DNA of 64,000 nt, from assembly GCA_017302455.1 (NCBI GenBank), contig JAFLDO010000017.1, forward strand, positions 1 through 64,000, read 5' to 3'. The notes below the pieces were generated by a model, which saw only the letters and a program-made list of their open reading frames with translations, was not told the origin of the DNA and ran no database searches. Source of the DNA: Accumulibacter sp. (lineage in GTDB: Bacteria > Pseudomonadota > Gammaproteobacteria > Burkholderiales > Rhodocyclaceae). Below are positions 40,220 to 50,019 of this stretch, one piece after another. Within the stretch, counting starts at the first letter, position 1, and each line of letters opens with the position of its first letter. A program made the position numbers and the translations under genes.

Positions 40220-40609
40220 TTAGTCTTCGTTGCGCTTCAGCAGGTCTTTCAGGTTGGCAAAGGGGCTCGCCGTCGCGCGCGCGGCGGGCCTCTCCGCAGA
40301 CGAGCCGACGCCAGCCTGGCGGGCCGCTTCGGCGTCGAGTTGTCGGGCGTGCTCGTTATCGTGGCAGTAGAGGCAAAGCAGTTCCCAATTGCTGCCGTCG
40401 CCCGGGTTGTTGTCGTGGTTGTGGTCGCGATGATGAACGGTCAGCTCGCGCAGGTTCTGATGCGTGAACTCGCGGGCGCAGCGACCGCAGATCCACGGGT
40501 AGATCTTCAAGGCCTGTTCGCGATAGCCTGCCTCACGGTTGCGGCGGTTGCGGATGGCATCGGCGATCAGGCGGTCGGTGTGTGCGGACTTGGTGTTGTC
40601 GCCAGGCAT
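40220..40609 (-). CDS. YajD-like HNH nuclease family protein
   Basis: A 129-residue protein with an HNH zinc-finger fold: ICGRCAREFTHQNLRELTVH (Cys pair), HHRDHNHDNNPGDGSNWELL (His/Asn core) and CLYCHDNEHARQ (second Cys pair). It matches the YajD group of small HNH proteins. The C-terminal segment ASPFANLKDLLKRN is also typical. Cellular role unknown. GGAGT precedes the ATG at 40609; the upstream frame is not used. Confidence 0.9.
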   Translation of the reverse strand: MPGDNTKSAHTDRLIADAIRNRRNREAGYREQALKIYPWICGRCAREFTHQNLRELTVHHRDHNHDNNPGDGSNWELLCLYCHDNEHARQLDAEAARQAGVGSSAERPAARATASPFANLKDLLKRNED

Positions 40610-40667
40610 GGGTGGACTCCTTGTCGGATCGATGTCCTGCCCATCGGCAGGGCTATCCCCGACAATA

Positions 40668-41834
40668 CTACACGTGCACCGCGACCAGTGGTACGCGCAT
40701 CTCGTTGGTGCTGATGCCGCCGTGCACGCCGACCATCGTGTAGCGTTTTTCACCCGGCAGCCAGTCCTTGATCGTCCAGTTGTCTTTCATGACCAGCGTG
40801 TAGTCGCCGACTCGCGCGGCAAGGCGCGGATGATGCGGTGGCGGGCCGAACCAGCCAGCGGCGATCAGTCGCTCGCTGGCGTACAGATGGGTCGCGCGGG
40901 CGAGGTGGCGGCGCACATAAGCTTCAAAAGCGGGCCGATTGTCCGGTGCCACGTAGCAATAGGCGGCGCGGCGCTCGCCGCACAGAGGGCGGAGGAGCAG
41001 CGCGGCGAGCTGCGGATGGTCCGCGAGATCGATCACCCGTCGAGTGGGCGAATCGATGAAACCGTGGTCGGCAGTGGCCAAGAGCCAGGTGTTGCTGCCC
41101 CGCAGCCGACGCAGCAGTGCGCCGAAGAGACTGTCGAGGTCGGTCAGCGCTTGCTGCGCCTGCCGGCTGTCGGTCCCGTAATGGTGCGAAAAACTGTCGA
41201 GATCGGGAGTGTAGGCATAAACATAACGCGGCCTCGCGTCGGCTTGCAGGAGCTCGCCCAGGCCGGCAAACATTCCGGGCAAACCGTTGTAGCCCAGCGT
41301 TTGCGCGCCGCGCGCGTGCCAGGCGTTGAAGGCGCTGCCGACGATGCTTCTCGGCGCGATCACCCAGCACTCGCGATCCAGCGTCTGAGAGAGCGACTGA
41401 TGGTCGAACAGACGTGCCGGCAGTTCGTCCGGCAACATTCTGGCCGGTCCCAGACGGGGGGTCAGCGGCAGGATGGACAAGGTCTGGTCGATCTCGTCCA
41501 TGTGCATGTGCCAGCCGGTGAGTCCGTGCTGTGCCGGCGCCAGACCGGTCATCAGTGTGGTGATCGCGCTCGCCGTGGTCGAGGGAAAAACCGAGGTCAT
41601 GCTGCCGAGCAAGTAACGCTGCAGATGCGGGCTGGCCGTGTGTCTGGCCAGCGTGCGCAGGCCAAGGCCGTCGATGACCAGCAGAACCACATGCCGCGCC
41701 CGGGCCAGCTGCGCTGCCGACAGCGCAGCCAGTTCCGGGTAGCGGGCGCGCGTGCTGCCGCAGGCCGTCGCCACGCTTTGCATCAGGTTGACGATGCCGC
41801 CGCCGGCATAGTCGGGAAGCAGCGTCGAACTCAT
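40668..41834 (-). CDS. type I phosphodiesterase / nucleotide pyrophosphatase family protein
   Basis: A 388-residue alkaline-phosphatase superfamily protein. Metal sites are suggested by VVLLVIDGLGLRTLARH (Asp near residue 54), FPSTTASAITTLMTGLAPAQ (nucleophile Thr), YTPDLDSFSHHYG and TADHGF, with a C-terminal VGVHGGIS. It probably cleaves a phosphodiester or phosphate ester. It is translationally coupled to phaC by ATGA (41831-41834), which explains the choice of start at 41834. A link to PHA or polyphosphate turnover is unproven. Confidence 0.85.
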   Translation of the reverse strand: MSSTLLPDYAGGGIVNLMQSVATACGSTRARYPELAALSAAQLARARHVVLLVIDGLGLRTLARHTASPHLQRYLLGSMTSVFPSTTASAITTLMTGLAPAQHGLTGWHMHMDEIDQTLSILPLTPRLGPARMLPDELPARLFDHQSLSQTLDRECWVIAPRSIVGSAFNAWHARGAQTLGYNGLPGMFAGLGELLQADARPRYVYAYTPDLDSFSHHYGTDSRQAQQALTDLDSLFGALLRRLRGSNTWLLATADHGFIDSPTRRVIDLADHPQLAALLLRPLCGERRAAYCYVAPDNRPAFEAYVRRHLARATHLYASERLIAAGWFGPPPHHPRLAARVGDYTLVMKDNWTIKDWLPGEKRYTMVGVHGGISTNEMRVPLVAVHV

Positions 41835-43675
41835 GGTCCATTTCTGGCCGCCTGGCCGGGGCTTGGCGGCTTGGCCAGGGCAGCCGCGTAGCGGCCCGGA
41901 GCCTCCTCGATCACCTCGAGCGGACCATCGCCAGGCGTGCGCGCCGGTACCCGCGCGCTGTCGCCGGCTTGCGCGAGCAGCCATTGCTGCCAGTCGGTCC
42001 ACCAGGAGCCGGGATGCCTGGTAGCACCGCTGAGGAAATCGTCGGCTGACCCCGGCAGCGCAGTGTTGATCCAGTAGCCGTGCCGGTTGGCCGCCGGCGG
42101 ATTGACCAGGCCGGTGACGTGACCGGCTCCGCCGAGAACGAACCTGACCTGTCCACCCAGAACTCGCGCGGCCAGGTAGGAGCTTTGCCAGGGCGAAATA
42201 TGGTCTTCGATCGCCGACAGGAAATAGCAGGGGACCTTGACTCGGCCGATATCGATGGCCGAGCCGGCCAGCGACAAGCCTCCTGGCTGCACCAGCCGGT
42301 TGGCCTCGACAAGGTTCTCGAGAACGAAGCGGTGCAACGCGTCCGGCACACGCGTCGCGTCGGCACTCCAATAAAGCAGGTCGGCGGGAAAGGAACCCCT
42401 GCCGAGCAGGTAGCTGTTGATCACGAAAGACCACAGCAGCTCGTTGGCATGCGGAATCCTGAAGGTGTCGGTAGCGAGCGGGCTTTCGAGGTCGGCGCGC
42501 AACTTCTCATCGACTCCCACGGGTAGGTTCCGCGCGGCAAGTGTGCGCACCTCGCCGGTGTCCGAAAAGTCAACGATGCTCGCGAGGAAAGTCGCCGAGG
42601 CCGCCCGCCCGTCGCCGCGGGCGGCCATCCAGGCCAGTGTCGCCATCAGCAGCGTGCCGCCCAGGCAGTAACCGAGGAGATGAATCTCCTGCTCACCCGT
42701 CGCCATTTCGACCGCGTCGATCGCCGCCAGGAAGCCGTCGCTCAGATAGTCGTCAAAACTCCTGTGCGTCAGTTTCTCGCCGGCGCTGGCCCAGCTGATG
42801 ACGAAGGTGCTCAGGCCCTGGTCAGTGGCCCACCTGACGAAGGAGTTGCTCTCGCGCAGGTCGAAGACGTAATACTTGTTGATCCATGGCGGCACGATCA
42901 GCAATGGCCTGCGGTGCTGTTCGGCGGTCGTCGGCAGGTACTGGATCAACTGCAGCAGCTCGTTCTCGAAAACGACCTTGCCGGGCGTGGCGGCGATGTC
43001 CTTGCCAAGATGGAAGGTGCCGCCGCCGGCCATCGGCAGGCGACCCTCGCCAGCGCCATGTTCGAGATCCTTGAGCAGTTCCCGGAGACCGTTGATCAGG
43101 TTCCGGCCATTGCTGTAGAAGGTTGCGCGCAGGACCTCGGGGTTGGTCAGCGCAAAGTTCGTCGGCGACAGCGCGGCGACGTATTGTTCGGTACGCGACT
43201 GCACCTGACGTTGTGACGCCGCATCGAGTCCTGCCGCACGGGCGACGGTGCCCTGCAGATGACGAGCCGTGATCAGGTATGACTGCTTGATGAAGTCGAA
43301 GAGGAAGTTCTCTTCCCAGGCCTGGTCGGCAAAGCGCGAGTCGCCGGGGCCGGGTGTGGCGACGGCGTGGAACGGCATACCCATCGTCTTCAGCATCGAC
43401 TGCTGCCACAGATGGACATGGTCGCGCATCATCGCCATCTGCGTCTGCGCCAACCGGTAGGGGTTGGCCAGCAGGCGTGCCGAGACGTCCATGAAGGCCT
43501 TGGCGACGCGCAATTCCTCGCTGGGGAAGGCCATGCCTCGTCGACTCCACCGCCTCATGGTCTCGGCTAACAACCGAGAGGCACGTTGCGCGACCTCCAC
43601 ATAGCTGTCGGCGATGTCTGCGGGCGGGGGTAGAGACGGGCCTTCCGGGCCGTCAACGGGTGGCAACGTCATCAT
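41831..43675 (-). CDS. phaC: PhaC, class I poly(3-hydroxyalkanoate) synthase
   Basis: A 614-residue PHA polymerase with the lipase-like box GYCLGG (catalytic Cys337), the partner Asp in FLSAIEDHISPW and His in LGGAGHVTGLVNPP, and the N-terminal PhaC domain (KQSYLITARHLQGTV, then RATFYSNGRNLINGL). It polymerises 3-hydroxyacyl-CoA into storage granules. Length and lack of PhaE/PhaR indicate class I. It is sandwiched with four-base overlaps between the MBL hydrolase and the phosphodiesterase gene. phaA, phaB and phasin genes are not adjacent. Confidence 0.95.
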   Translation of the reverse strand: MMTLPPVDGPEGPSLPPPADIADSYVEVAQRASRLLAETMRRWSRRGMAFPSEELRVAKAFMDVSARLLANPYRLAQTQMAMMRDHVHLWQQSMLKTMGMPFHAVATPGPGDSRFADQAWEENFLFDFIKQSYLITARHLQGTVARAAGLDAASQRQVQSRTEQYVAALSPTNFALTNPEVLRATFYSNGRNLINGLRELLKDLEHGAGEGRLPMAGGGTFHLGKDIAATPGKVVFENELLQLIQYLPTTAEQHRRPLLIVPPWINKYYVFDLRESNSFVRWATDQGLSTFVISWASAGEKLTHRSFDDYLSDGFLAAIDAVEMATGEQEIHLLGYCLGGTLLMATLAWMAARGDGRAASATFLASIVDFSDTGEVRTLAARNLPVGVDEKLRADLESPLATDTFRIPHANELLWSFVINSYLLGRGSFPADLLYWSADATRVPDALHRFVLENLVEANRLVQPGGLSLAGSAIDIGRVKVPCYFLSAIEDHISPWQSSYLAARVLGGQVRFVLGGAGHVTGLVNPPAANRHGYWINTALPGSADDFLSGATRHPGSWWTDWQQWLLAQAGDSARVPARTPGDGPLEVIEEAPGRYAAALAKPPSPGQAARNGP

Positions 43676-44742
43676 CGGCTGGCTGCCGGCTTGCCGGCTC
43701 GCTGCGCTGCTCCCGGCTTTCTGACGAAGCGGACCAGCCCATCGTCGTCCTCGATGCGCACGAGGCGTCCAGCGTGTTCGAGACGATTGAGATGCGCGAT
43801 CGCTTCGCCCATGGCGAACATCGTCTGGTGCGTGTCGAGATCCCGGGGGAACAGCGCCATCAGCAATTCGGCAGCGCTGCGCGGCGTCGCGCAGTGCTCT
43901 TCGAGAACCAGCAGGCGTTCTTCATGGTGGGCGTGCAGCGCAGCCACCCGGTTTTCGATGCCGTGGAACGGCAGGCCGTGCGAAGGCAGCACCAGGGTCT
44001 CCGGCGGCAGCTCGCGATAGGCGTCGATCGACAACAGGAAGTCGGCAAGCGAGTCGGCGGTCGGTGTCACGGCAAAGACGCTGATGTTGGTCGAGATCTT
44101 CGGCAGCAGCATATCGCCGGAAATCAGCACGCCGAGATCGGCGCTGTAGAGGGCGGCGTGCTCGGGCGAGTGGCCAAAGCCGACGCGGATCTGCCAGCGA
44201 TGCCGGCCAATCGTCAGCACGTCGCCGGCACGCAGACGCTCGTAAGCAGTGGGAATCCGGGGTACGCCGCGGTTGTAGCCACCACTGCGACGTTCGAGCG
44301 CCGCGCAACGCTCGGGGTCCAGCCCGTGCGCCCGGAACTGCGTCAACATCGGCTGGTTGCCGTGACCGCCGACCTCGTGCCAGACGGCATGGGCCGTCAG
44401 GTACTCGCCGAGCGTCATCAACAAGGGCGCCCCGGTCAGTTCCTGCAGCCAGGCGGCGAGACCGAGGTGATCGGGGTGGAAATGGGTGACGACGATGCGC
44501 GAGATGCGCCCGCCACACGCCGTCGTCGCCAGCCGCGCCAGGACCTGCTGCCAGCACTCCTTGACCGCATCCAGCGCGAAGCCGGTGTCGACGATCACCC
44601 AGCCGTCGTCGTCCTCGAGCAGCCAGAGGTTGATATGGTTGAGCGCGAAGGGCAGTGGCATCCGCAGCCAGTGGATACCGGGAGAAACCTGGAAAGTCTC
44701 GCCGGCAGCGGGAGGGGTGGCAAAAGGATAATCGGGCAGCAT
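43672..44742 (-). CDS. MBL-fold metallo-hydrolase
   Basis: A 356-residue metallo-beta-lactamase superfamily protein. The metal site is THFHPDHLG (His87, His89, Asp91, His92), with ISGDMLLPKIS and LPSHGLPFHG further on, and a C-terminal helical region (about 280-340) with LVLEEHCATPRSAAELLMAL, resembling the LACTB2-like C-terminal domain. Substrate unknown; glyoxalase II-like thioesters or nucleic acid are family options. It leads the phaC operon (ATGA overlap). The 200-bp gap to the divergent thioesterase should hold both promoters. Confidence 0.88.
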   Translation of the reverse strand: MLPDYPFATPPAAGETFQVSPGIHWLRMPLPFALNHINLWLLEDDDGWVIVDTGFALDAVKECWQQVLARLATTACGGRISRIVVTHFHPDHLGLAAWLQELTGAPLLMTLGEYLTAHAVWHEVGGHGNQPMLTQFRAHGLDPERCAALERRSGGYNRGVPRIPTAYERLRAGDVLTIGRHRWQIRVGFGHSPEHAALYSADLGVLISGDMLLPKISTNISVFAVTPTADSLADFLLSIDAYRELPPETLVLPSHGLPFHGIENRVAALHAHHEERLLVLEEHCATPRSAAELLMALFPRDLDTHQTMFAMGEAIAHLNRLEHAGRLVRIEDDDGLVRFVRKPGAAQRAGKPAASR

Positions 44743-44949
44743 CGGGTAGCGGATTGTAAAAACCTCTGAAACCTATAAACTTGCCGGACGGAGGCGGCCG
44801 CGAACGGGTGTGCGGTGGTCTCCTTAGCGAACCATTGTACACGTGATCCGACGCCGAACAGTGCCGTGGTGGAACAGCCCAAACCGACCTTCAGCATTTC
44901 CCGGCTGGCGAGAGAGTGCGCTATCACGCCGCGAACGATGCGAATTTGA

Positions 44950-45450
44950 ATGGTGCCCATGCACAAAGCCCAGGATCCTCATTTTGTCGAACGCGTGCGC
45001 GCCAGCTTTGCGCGGCAGCCGGCCATGGTGTTGATCGGTGCCAGCATGCCGGTGGTCGAGGCCGGCTACACCGAGATTCACCTGCCGCACAAGCCTCACA
45101 TCACGCAGCAGCACGGCTACATCCATGGCGGAGTGGTCGGCATGATTGCCGATTCGGCAGCCGGCTACGCCGCTAGCACGCTGACCGCGCACGAAACCGG
45201 TGTGTTGACCGTCGAGTACAAGCTCAACCTGCTGGCCCCTGCCGAAGGGCAGTTGCTGATTGCCGAGGGGTCGGTGGTTCGCTACGGGCGAACGCTGATC
45301 GTCACCAGAGCCGAAGTGCTTGCCGTCAAGCACGGCAAGAAGACGCTCTGCGCGCTGATGCAGCAGACGATCATGGCCGTTCATGGCAAGAAGGAAAAAG
45401 CCCCACAAGATCCCCTCGAGGAGCGACAGACATGGAATATCCGAGCCTGA
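44950..45450 (+). CDS. PaaI-family hotdog thioesterase
   Basis: A 166-residue hotdog-fold protein with the core signature [20 protein letters not shown] near residues 50-70 and [20 protein letters not shown] near 86. It probably hydrolyses acyl-CoA thioesters. It overlaps the isovaleryl-CoA dehydrogenase start by 19 bases and so heads the leucine catabolic run. An alternative start is the Met three codons on. Confidence 0.88.
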   Translation: MVPMHKAQDPHFVERVRASFARQPAMVLIGASMPVVEAGYTEIHLPHKPHITQQHGYIHGGVVGMIADSAAGYAASTLTAHETGVLTVEYKLNLLAPAEGQLLIAEGSVVRYGRTLIVTRAEVLAVKHGKKTLCALMQQTIMAVHGKKEKAPQDPLEERQTWNIRA

Positions 45451-46595
45451 ATTTTGCCCATGGCGAAACCATCGACATGCTGCGGGCGACGGTACGTGCC
45501 TTTGCGGCCAACGAAATCGCGCCACGGGCCGAGGCCATCGATCGCGACAACCTGTTCCCCGGCGACCTGTGGGGCAAGCTCGGCAGCCTGGGTCTGCTCG
45601 GCATAACCGCCGAGGAGGAGTACGGCGGCATCGGTCTGGGCTATCTGGCACATATCGTCGCCATGGAAGAACTGTCGCGGGCTTCGGCGAGCGTCGCGCT
45701 TTCCTACGGTGCGCACTCCAACCTGTGCGTCAATCAGATCCGTCGCAACGGCACGACAGCGCAGAAAGCCAGGTACTTGCCGAAACTGATTTCCGGCGAG
45801 CATGTCGGGGCGCTCGCCATGTCGGAAGCCAATGCCGGTTCCGACGTGGTCGGCATGAAGCTCGCCGCCGAGCGCAAGGGCGATCGCTTCATCCTCAACG
45901 GCAGCAAGATGTGGATCACCAACGGCGGTGATGCCGACACGCTGGTGGTCTACGCAAAAACCGACATTCACGCCGCGGCAAAGGGGATTACCGCCTTCAT
46001 CGTCGAAAAGGGAATGCCCGGGTTTTCCTGTGGCGCCAAGCTCGACAAGCTCGGCATGCGTGGCTCGAATACCTATCCGCTGTTCTTCGACGACTGCGAA
46101 GTGCCCGCAGAAAACGTTCTCGGCCAGGTCGATGGTGGCGCACGCGTGCTGATGAGTGGCCTCGACTACGAGCGCGCGGTGCTTGCCGGCGGTCCCCTGG
46201 GAATCATGGCGGCGGCGATGGACCTGGTACTGCCCTATATCCATGACCGCCGGCAGTTCGGACAGGCGATCGGCGAGTTCCAGTTGATGCAGGGCAAGAT
46301 CGCCGACATGTACACCACCTTCAACGTCTGCCGATCCTACGTTTACGCCGTCGGCGAGGCCTGCGACCGTGGCGAGACGACACGCAAGGACGCCGCCGGA
46401 GCGATTCTCTACGCGGCCGAGAAAGCGACCTGGATGGCTGGCGAAGCGATTCAGGCGCTCGGTGGCAATGGCTATATCAACGAGTATCCGGCCGGGCGTT
46501 TGTGGCGCGATGCCAAGCTCTACGAAATTGGCGCCGGCACTTCGGAAATCCGCCGCATGCTCATCGGCCGCGAGCTGTTTGCCGAAACCTCTTGA
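45432..46595 (+). CDS. liuA: isovaleryl-CoA dehydrogenase
   Basis: A 387-residue acyl-CoA dehydrogenase. The catalytic Glu is in the [13 protein letters not shown] motif, the position specific to isovaleryl-CoA dehydrogenases, and the FAD contacts are in [20 protein letters not shown] and [16 protein letters not shown]. It oxidises isovaleryl-CoA to 3-methylcrotonyl-CoA, the first step unique to leucine breakdown. GAGGAGCGAC precedes the ATG inside the thioesterase end. Downstream partners in the pathway are at 52493-57899. Confidence 0.95.
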   Translation: MEYPSLNFAHGETIDMLRATVRAFAANEIAPRAEAIDRDNLFPGDLWGKLGSLGLLGITAEEEYGGIGLGYLAHIVAMEELSRASASVALSYGAHSNLCVNQIRRNGTTAQKARYLPKLISGEHVGALAMSEANAGSDVVGMKLAAERKGDRFILNGSKMWITNGGDADTLVVYAKTDIHAAAKGITAFIVEKGMPGFSCGAKLDKLGMRGSNTYPLFFDDCEVPAENVLGQVDGGARVLMSGLDYERAVLAGGPLGIMAAAMDLVLPYIHDRRQFGQAIGEFQLMQGKIADMYTTFNVCRSYVYAVGEACDRGETTRKDAAGAILYAAEKATWMAGEAIQALGGNGYINEYPAGRLWRDAKLYEIGAGTSEIRRMLIGRELFAETS

Positions 46596-46703
46596 GGTGC
46601 CAGTGATCGGCGGCGTGCCGCATCCCGGCCGGGTGAACAGCGCGCGCTGCCAACGGCCTGCTCTTCTCCCTCAACCCACTTTCCTCCTGCCACCTGCTGA
46701 ACG

Positions 46704-47849
46704 ATGACCACCATTACACTACGAACGCTCACCGTCGACGACACGGCCGCCGTCGACCACGTCCGCCAGTTCTTCCGCAACTATGCGGCCTGGCTCGGCG
46801 TCGACCTGTCCTTTCAGGGTTTCGACGACGAAATGGCTTCGCTGCCGGGCGCCTATTCGCTACCGAGCGGTCGCCTCTTCTATGCTGAACACAATGGCCA
46901 GCCGGCGGGTTGCGTCGCGATTCGCGCCTTTTCCACCGGCCTGTGCGAAATGAAGCGGCTTTACGTCGAGCCCAGCCAGCGCGGCTTCGGCATAGGTCGT
47001 GATCTGGTCCTGGCGGCGATCCGCGCGGCCAAGGAAATAGGCTACCGCAAACTGCTCCTCGACACGCTGCCGGCGATGCGTTTCGCGGTTCGCCTCTACC
47101 GCGAGATGGGTTTCGTCGAAACGCCCGCCTACTACCAGACGCCCCTCGAAGGCACGATGTTCCTCGCCCTCGACCTGGAAAACTGGTCGGAGGAAGAGGT
47201 CTCCAACGAGAACCTGTTCCACCTGTTCGACTTCAACCGTGCCTGGTCGAGTCGCATGCAGGAGATCAACCCCGAGTATTTCCTCAAGCTGTCGCGCCTG
47301 CAGACGCCGCAGTACCTCTGGATCGGTTGCTCGGATTCGCGCGTGCCGGCCAACGAGATCGTCGGCCTGCTGCCGGGAGAGCTGTTCGTCCATCGCAACG
47401 TCGCCAACGTGGTCGTACATACCGATCTCAACTGCCTGTCGGTGATCCAGTTCGCGATTGATGTTCTCAAGGTCAGGCATGTCATGGTCGTCGGTCACTA
47501 CGGTTGTGGCGGCGTCAAGGCGGCACTCAATCGCGACCGTGCCGGACTTGTTGACATCTGGCTGCGGCACGTGCGCGACGTGCATGACAAACACCTGGCA
47601 CTGGTCGACGCGCTGCCGGCCGAGAAGCGGCACGATCGCCTGTGCGAACTCAACGTCCTCGAACAGGTGGCGAACGTATGTCAGACCTTCGTCGTCCAGG
47701 ATGCCTGGGAGCGCGGTCAGCCAGTTACCGTACACGGCTGGATCTACGGCCTCAAGGATGGCCTGATGCGCGATCTCGGCTTCACGGTGCACCGTCGTGA
47801 GGACTTGTTGCCGCGCTACGTCGCGGCGCTCGAGGCGTTGCAGGTTTGA
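46704..47849 (+). CDS. GNAT acetyltransferase / beta-carbonic anhydrase fusion
   Basis: One continuous frame of 381 residues joins two domains. Residues about 1-157 are a GNAT fold with acetyl-CoA loop SQRGFGIGRDLVLAAIRAAK at 91-110. Residues about 168-381 are a beta-carbonic anhydrase of the E. coli Can type, with zinc ligands Cys209 and Asp211 (GCSDSR) and His265 and Cys268 (GHYGCGG). No start codon with a ribosome site is visible at the domain border. It is in the leucine catabolic region, where a carbonic anhydrase can supply bicarbonate to methylcrotonyl-CoA carboxylase. The GNAT substrate is unknown. Confidence 0.92.
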   Translation: MTTITLRTLTVDDTAAVDHVRQFFRNYAAWLGVDLSFQGFDDEMASLPGAYSLPSGRLFYAEHNGQPAGCVAIRAFSTGLCEMKRLYVEPSQRGFGIGRDLVLAAIRAAKEIGYRKLLLDTLPAMRFAVRLYREMGFVETPAYYQTPLEGTMFLALDLENWSEEEVSNENLFHLFDFNRAWSSRMQEINPEYFLKLSRLQTPQYLWIGCSDSRVPANEIVGLLPGELFVHRNVANVVVHTDLNCLSVIQFAIDVLKVRHVMVVGHYGCGGVKAALNRDRAGLVDIWLRHVRDVHDKHLALVDALPAEKRHDRLCELNVLEQVANVCQTFVVQDAWERGQPVTVHGWIYGLKDGLMRDLGFTVHRREDLLPRYVAALEALQV

Positions 47850-47940
47850 GCGCGCCTTACGCGCAGACGCCCGACGGGCTTGCTCCCGGGCGCGCGTGCC
47901 TGCGCCGCGTGGGCGGCGGCGCGGTCACGGGACCCTGCCC

Positions 47941-48885
47941 TTGAAGGCGGCGTCGGCGCCAGCGGCTGCGACACCGGCCACCTACGTCAAACTGGTCGCT
48001 ACCGCCGTCGTCTGGGGGGCGACATGGATCGCCGGTCGGGTTGCCGTCAGCGAAGCCTCGCCGCTGGCGGTTGCCAGTTGGCGCTTCCTGCTCGCGGCGC
48101 TGGTGCTCGGCACACTGGTGGTCATCCACGAAGGGTGGCCGCGCTGGTCGCTCGCCGAGTGGCTGACTCTCGCGGCAATGGGTGCCAGCGGCATCTTTCT
48201 CTACAACCTGTGCTTTCTGTATGGGTTGAAGCTGATCGAGGCCGGCCGTGGTGCACTGGTTGTCGCGCTGACCCCCGCTGTCGTGGCCGCCGGCGACTGG
48301 TTACTGTTTGGGGCGCCGATGTCGCCGATGAAAGCGGCCGGCATCGGGGTGGCAATGTTCGGTTGCCTGGTCGTGGTCACCAACGGCGACCCGCGGCTTC
48401 TGTTCACCGGGCAGGTCGGTCTCGGCGAATGGCTGATCATCGGCTGCAGCGTGCTGTGGGCGGTGTATACCTTCGTCGGCCGGCGCGGTACCCGTTCGCT
48501 GTCGCCGCTGGCGATGACCTTCGGCGCCAGCGTCACCGGCTGGCTGATGCTGACGGCTGCCGCATTGTTGCAGGGATCGCTCTTCTCGCTGGCGGGAACT
48601 ACCTGGCACGCATGGAGCGCGATCGTCTTCCTCGGCCTGTTCGGGACGGCACTGGCCTTCACCTGGTACGCTGAAGCCGTGCAGCGAATCGGTCCCACGC
48701 GTTCGGCAGTGTTCATCAATCTGGTGCCGGTCAGCGCCGTCATCCTCGGGGCGTTGCTGCTCGACGAGCGGCTCGAAGTCGCCGTTCTGACCGGCGGAGC
48801 CCTGGTCATTACCGGTGTCATCATCACCAATCAAGCCGGTGCGCGACCAGCGGCCGGCGTCAAGAGCAAGGAGAAAACCGCATGA
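47941..48885 (+). CDS. EamA/DMT-family membrane transporter
   Basis: A 314-residue protein with ten hydrophobic helices in two EamA repeats (first from VKLVATAVVWGATWIAGRVA, second from GEWLIIGCSVLWAVYTFVGR). It is a drug/metabolite exporter type; substrate not deducible. The start is uncertain: I use the TTG at 47941, preceded by ACGGGA. A GTG at 47896 is an alternative, and the frame is open back into the carbonic anhydrase gene. Its end overlaps the next dehydrogenase (ATGA). Confidence 0.85.
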   Translation: MKAASAPAAATPATYVKLVATAVVWGATWIAGRVAVSEASPLAVASWRFLLAALVLGTLVVIHEGWPRWSLAEWLTLAAMGASGIFLYNLCFLYGLKLIEAGRGALVVALTPAVVAAGDWLLFGAPMSPMKAAGIGVAMFGCLVVVTNGDPRLLFTGQVGLGEWLIIGCSVLWAVYTFVGRRGTRSLSPLAMTFGASVTGWLMLTAAALLQGSLFSLAGTTWHAWSAIVFLGLFGTALAFTWYAEAVQRIGPTRSAVFINLVPVSAVILGALLLDERLEVAVLTGGALVITGVIITNQAGARPAAGVKSKEKTA

Positions 48886-50018
48886 TCCTGACACAGGAAC
48901 AGGAAATGATCCGCGAGTCGCTACGTGATTTCGCGCAGGAGCGATTGGCGCCCTTCGCCGCCGAGTGGGATCGCCATCACACCTTTCCAGCCGACGCGCT
49001 ACGCGAACTCGGCGAACTCGGTGCCCTCGGCATGGTCGTCCCCGAGCAATGGGGCGGCGCCGGCATGGACTACATGTCACTGGTACTGGTGATCGAGGAG
49101 ATCGCCGCCGGGGACGGCGCGACGTCTACGATCGTCAGCGTGCAGAACTCGCTCGCCTGCGGCATCACCATGAAGTACGGCACCGACGAGCAGAAGGAAA
49201 CCTGGCTGAAGCCACTGGCGCGCGGTGAGATGCTCGGCTGCTTCTGCCTGACCGAACCGCATACCGGCTCCGATGCGGCGGCGATCAGCACCCGTGCCGA
49301 CCGTGATGGCGATCACTTCGTGCTCAACGGCGTCAAGCAGTTCATCACCACCGGCAAGTACGCGCAGGTGGCGATCGTCTTCGCCGTCACCGACAAGGCC
49401 GCCGGCAAGAAGGGCATCTCGTGCTTCCTGGTGCCGACCACGACGCCCGGTTACATCGTCGCCCGCATCGAGGAGAAGATGGGCCAGCACGCCTCGGATA
49501 CCGCGCAGATCCTTTTCGAGGATTGCCGCATTCCGGCTTCCTGTCTGCTCGGCAGGGAAGGCGACGGCTACCGGATTGCGCTGTCCAACCTCGAGGCGGG
49601 CCGCATCGGCATCGCCGCGCAGTCGGTCGGCATGGCGCGTGCCGCATTCGATGCCGCCGTGCAATACGCGAAGGAGCGCGTGACCTTCGGCAAGCCGATC
49701 ATCGAGCATCAGGCCGTCAGCTTCCGTTTCGCCGACATGGCCACGCAGATCGACGCCGCCCGCCTGATGGTCTGGCGCGCCGCCACCTTCAAGGACGCCG
49801 GCAAGCCCTGCCTGAAGGAGGCGTCGATGGCCAAGATGTTCGCCTCCGAAATGGCCGAGAAGGTGTGCTCCGACGCCATCCAGATTCTCGGCGGCTACGG
49901 CTACGTCAGCGACTTTCCGGTCGAGCGGATCTATCGCGACGTGCGTGTCTGCCAGATCTACGAGGGAGCGAACGACATCCAGCGTCTGGTGATCGGCCGC
50001 GCCGTCGCCGGCGACTGA
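48882..50018 (+). CDS. acyl-CoA dehydrogenase, short/medium-chain type
   Basis: A 378-residue enzyme. The catalytic Glu is in QIYEGANDIQRLVIGRA near the C-terminus (the SCAD/MCAD-like position), and FAD contacts are in CLTEPHTGSDAAAI and QFITTGKYAQVAIVF. It may act on short branched or straight acyl-CoA. It is coupled to the EamA gene by a four-base overlap and to the next thioesterase by one base of spacing. It is a different subtype from the isovaleryl enzyme at 45432, judged by where the catalytic Glu lies. Confidence 0.93.
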   Translation: MILTQEQEMIRESLRDFAQERLAPFAAEWDRHHTFPADALRELGELGALGMVVPEQWGGAGMDYMSLVLVIEEIAAGDGATSTIVSVQNSLACGITMKYGTDEQKETWLKPLARGEMLGCFCLTEPHTGSDAAAISTRADRDGDHFVLNGVKQFITTGKYAQVAIVFAVTDKAAGKKGISCFLVPTTTPGYIVARIEEKMGQHASDTAQILFEDCRIPASCLLGREGDGYRIALSNLEAGRIGIAAQSVGMARAAFDAAVQYAKERVTFGKPIIEHQAVSFRFADMATQIDAARLMVWRAATFKDAGKPCLKEASMAKMFASEMAEKVCSDAIQILGGYGYVSDFPVERIYRDVRVCQIYEGANDIQRLVIGRAVAGD

Positions 50019-50019
50019 C

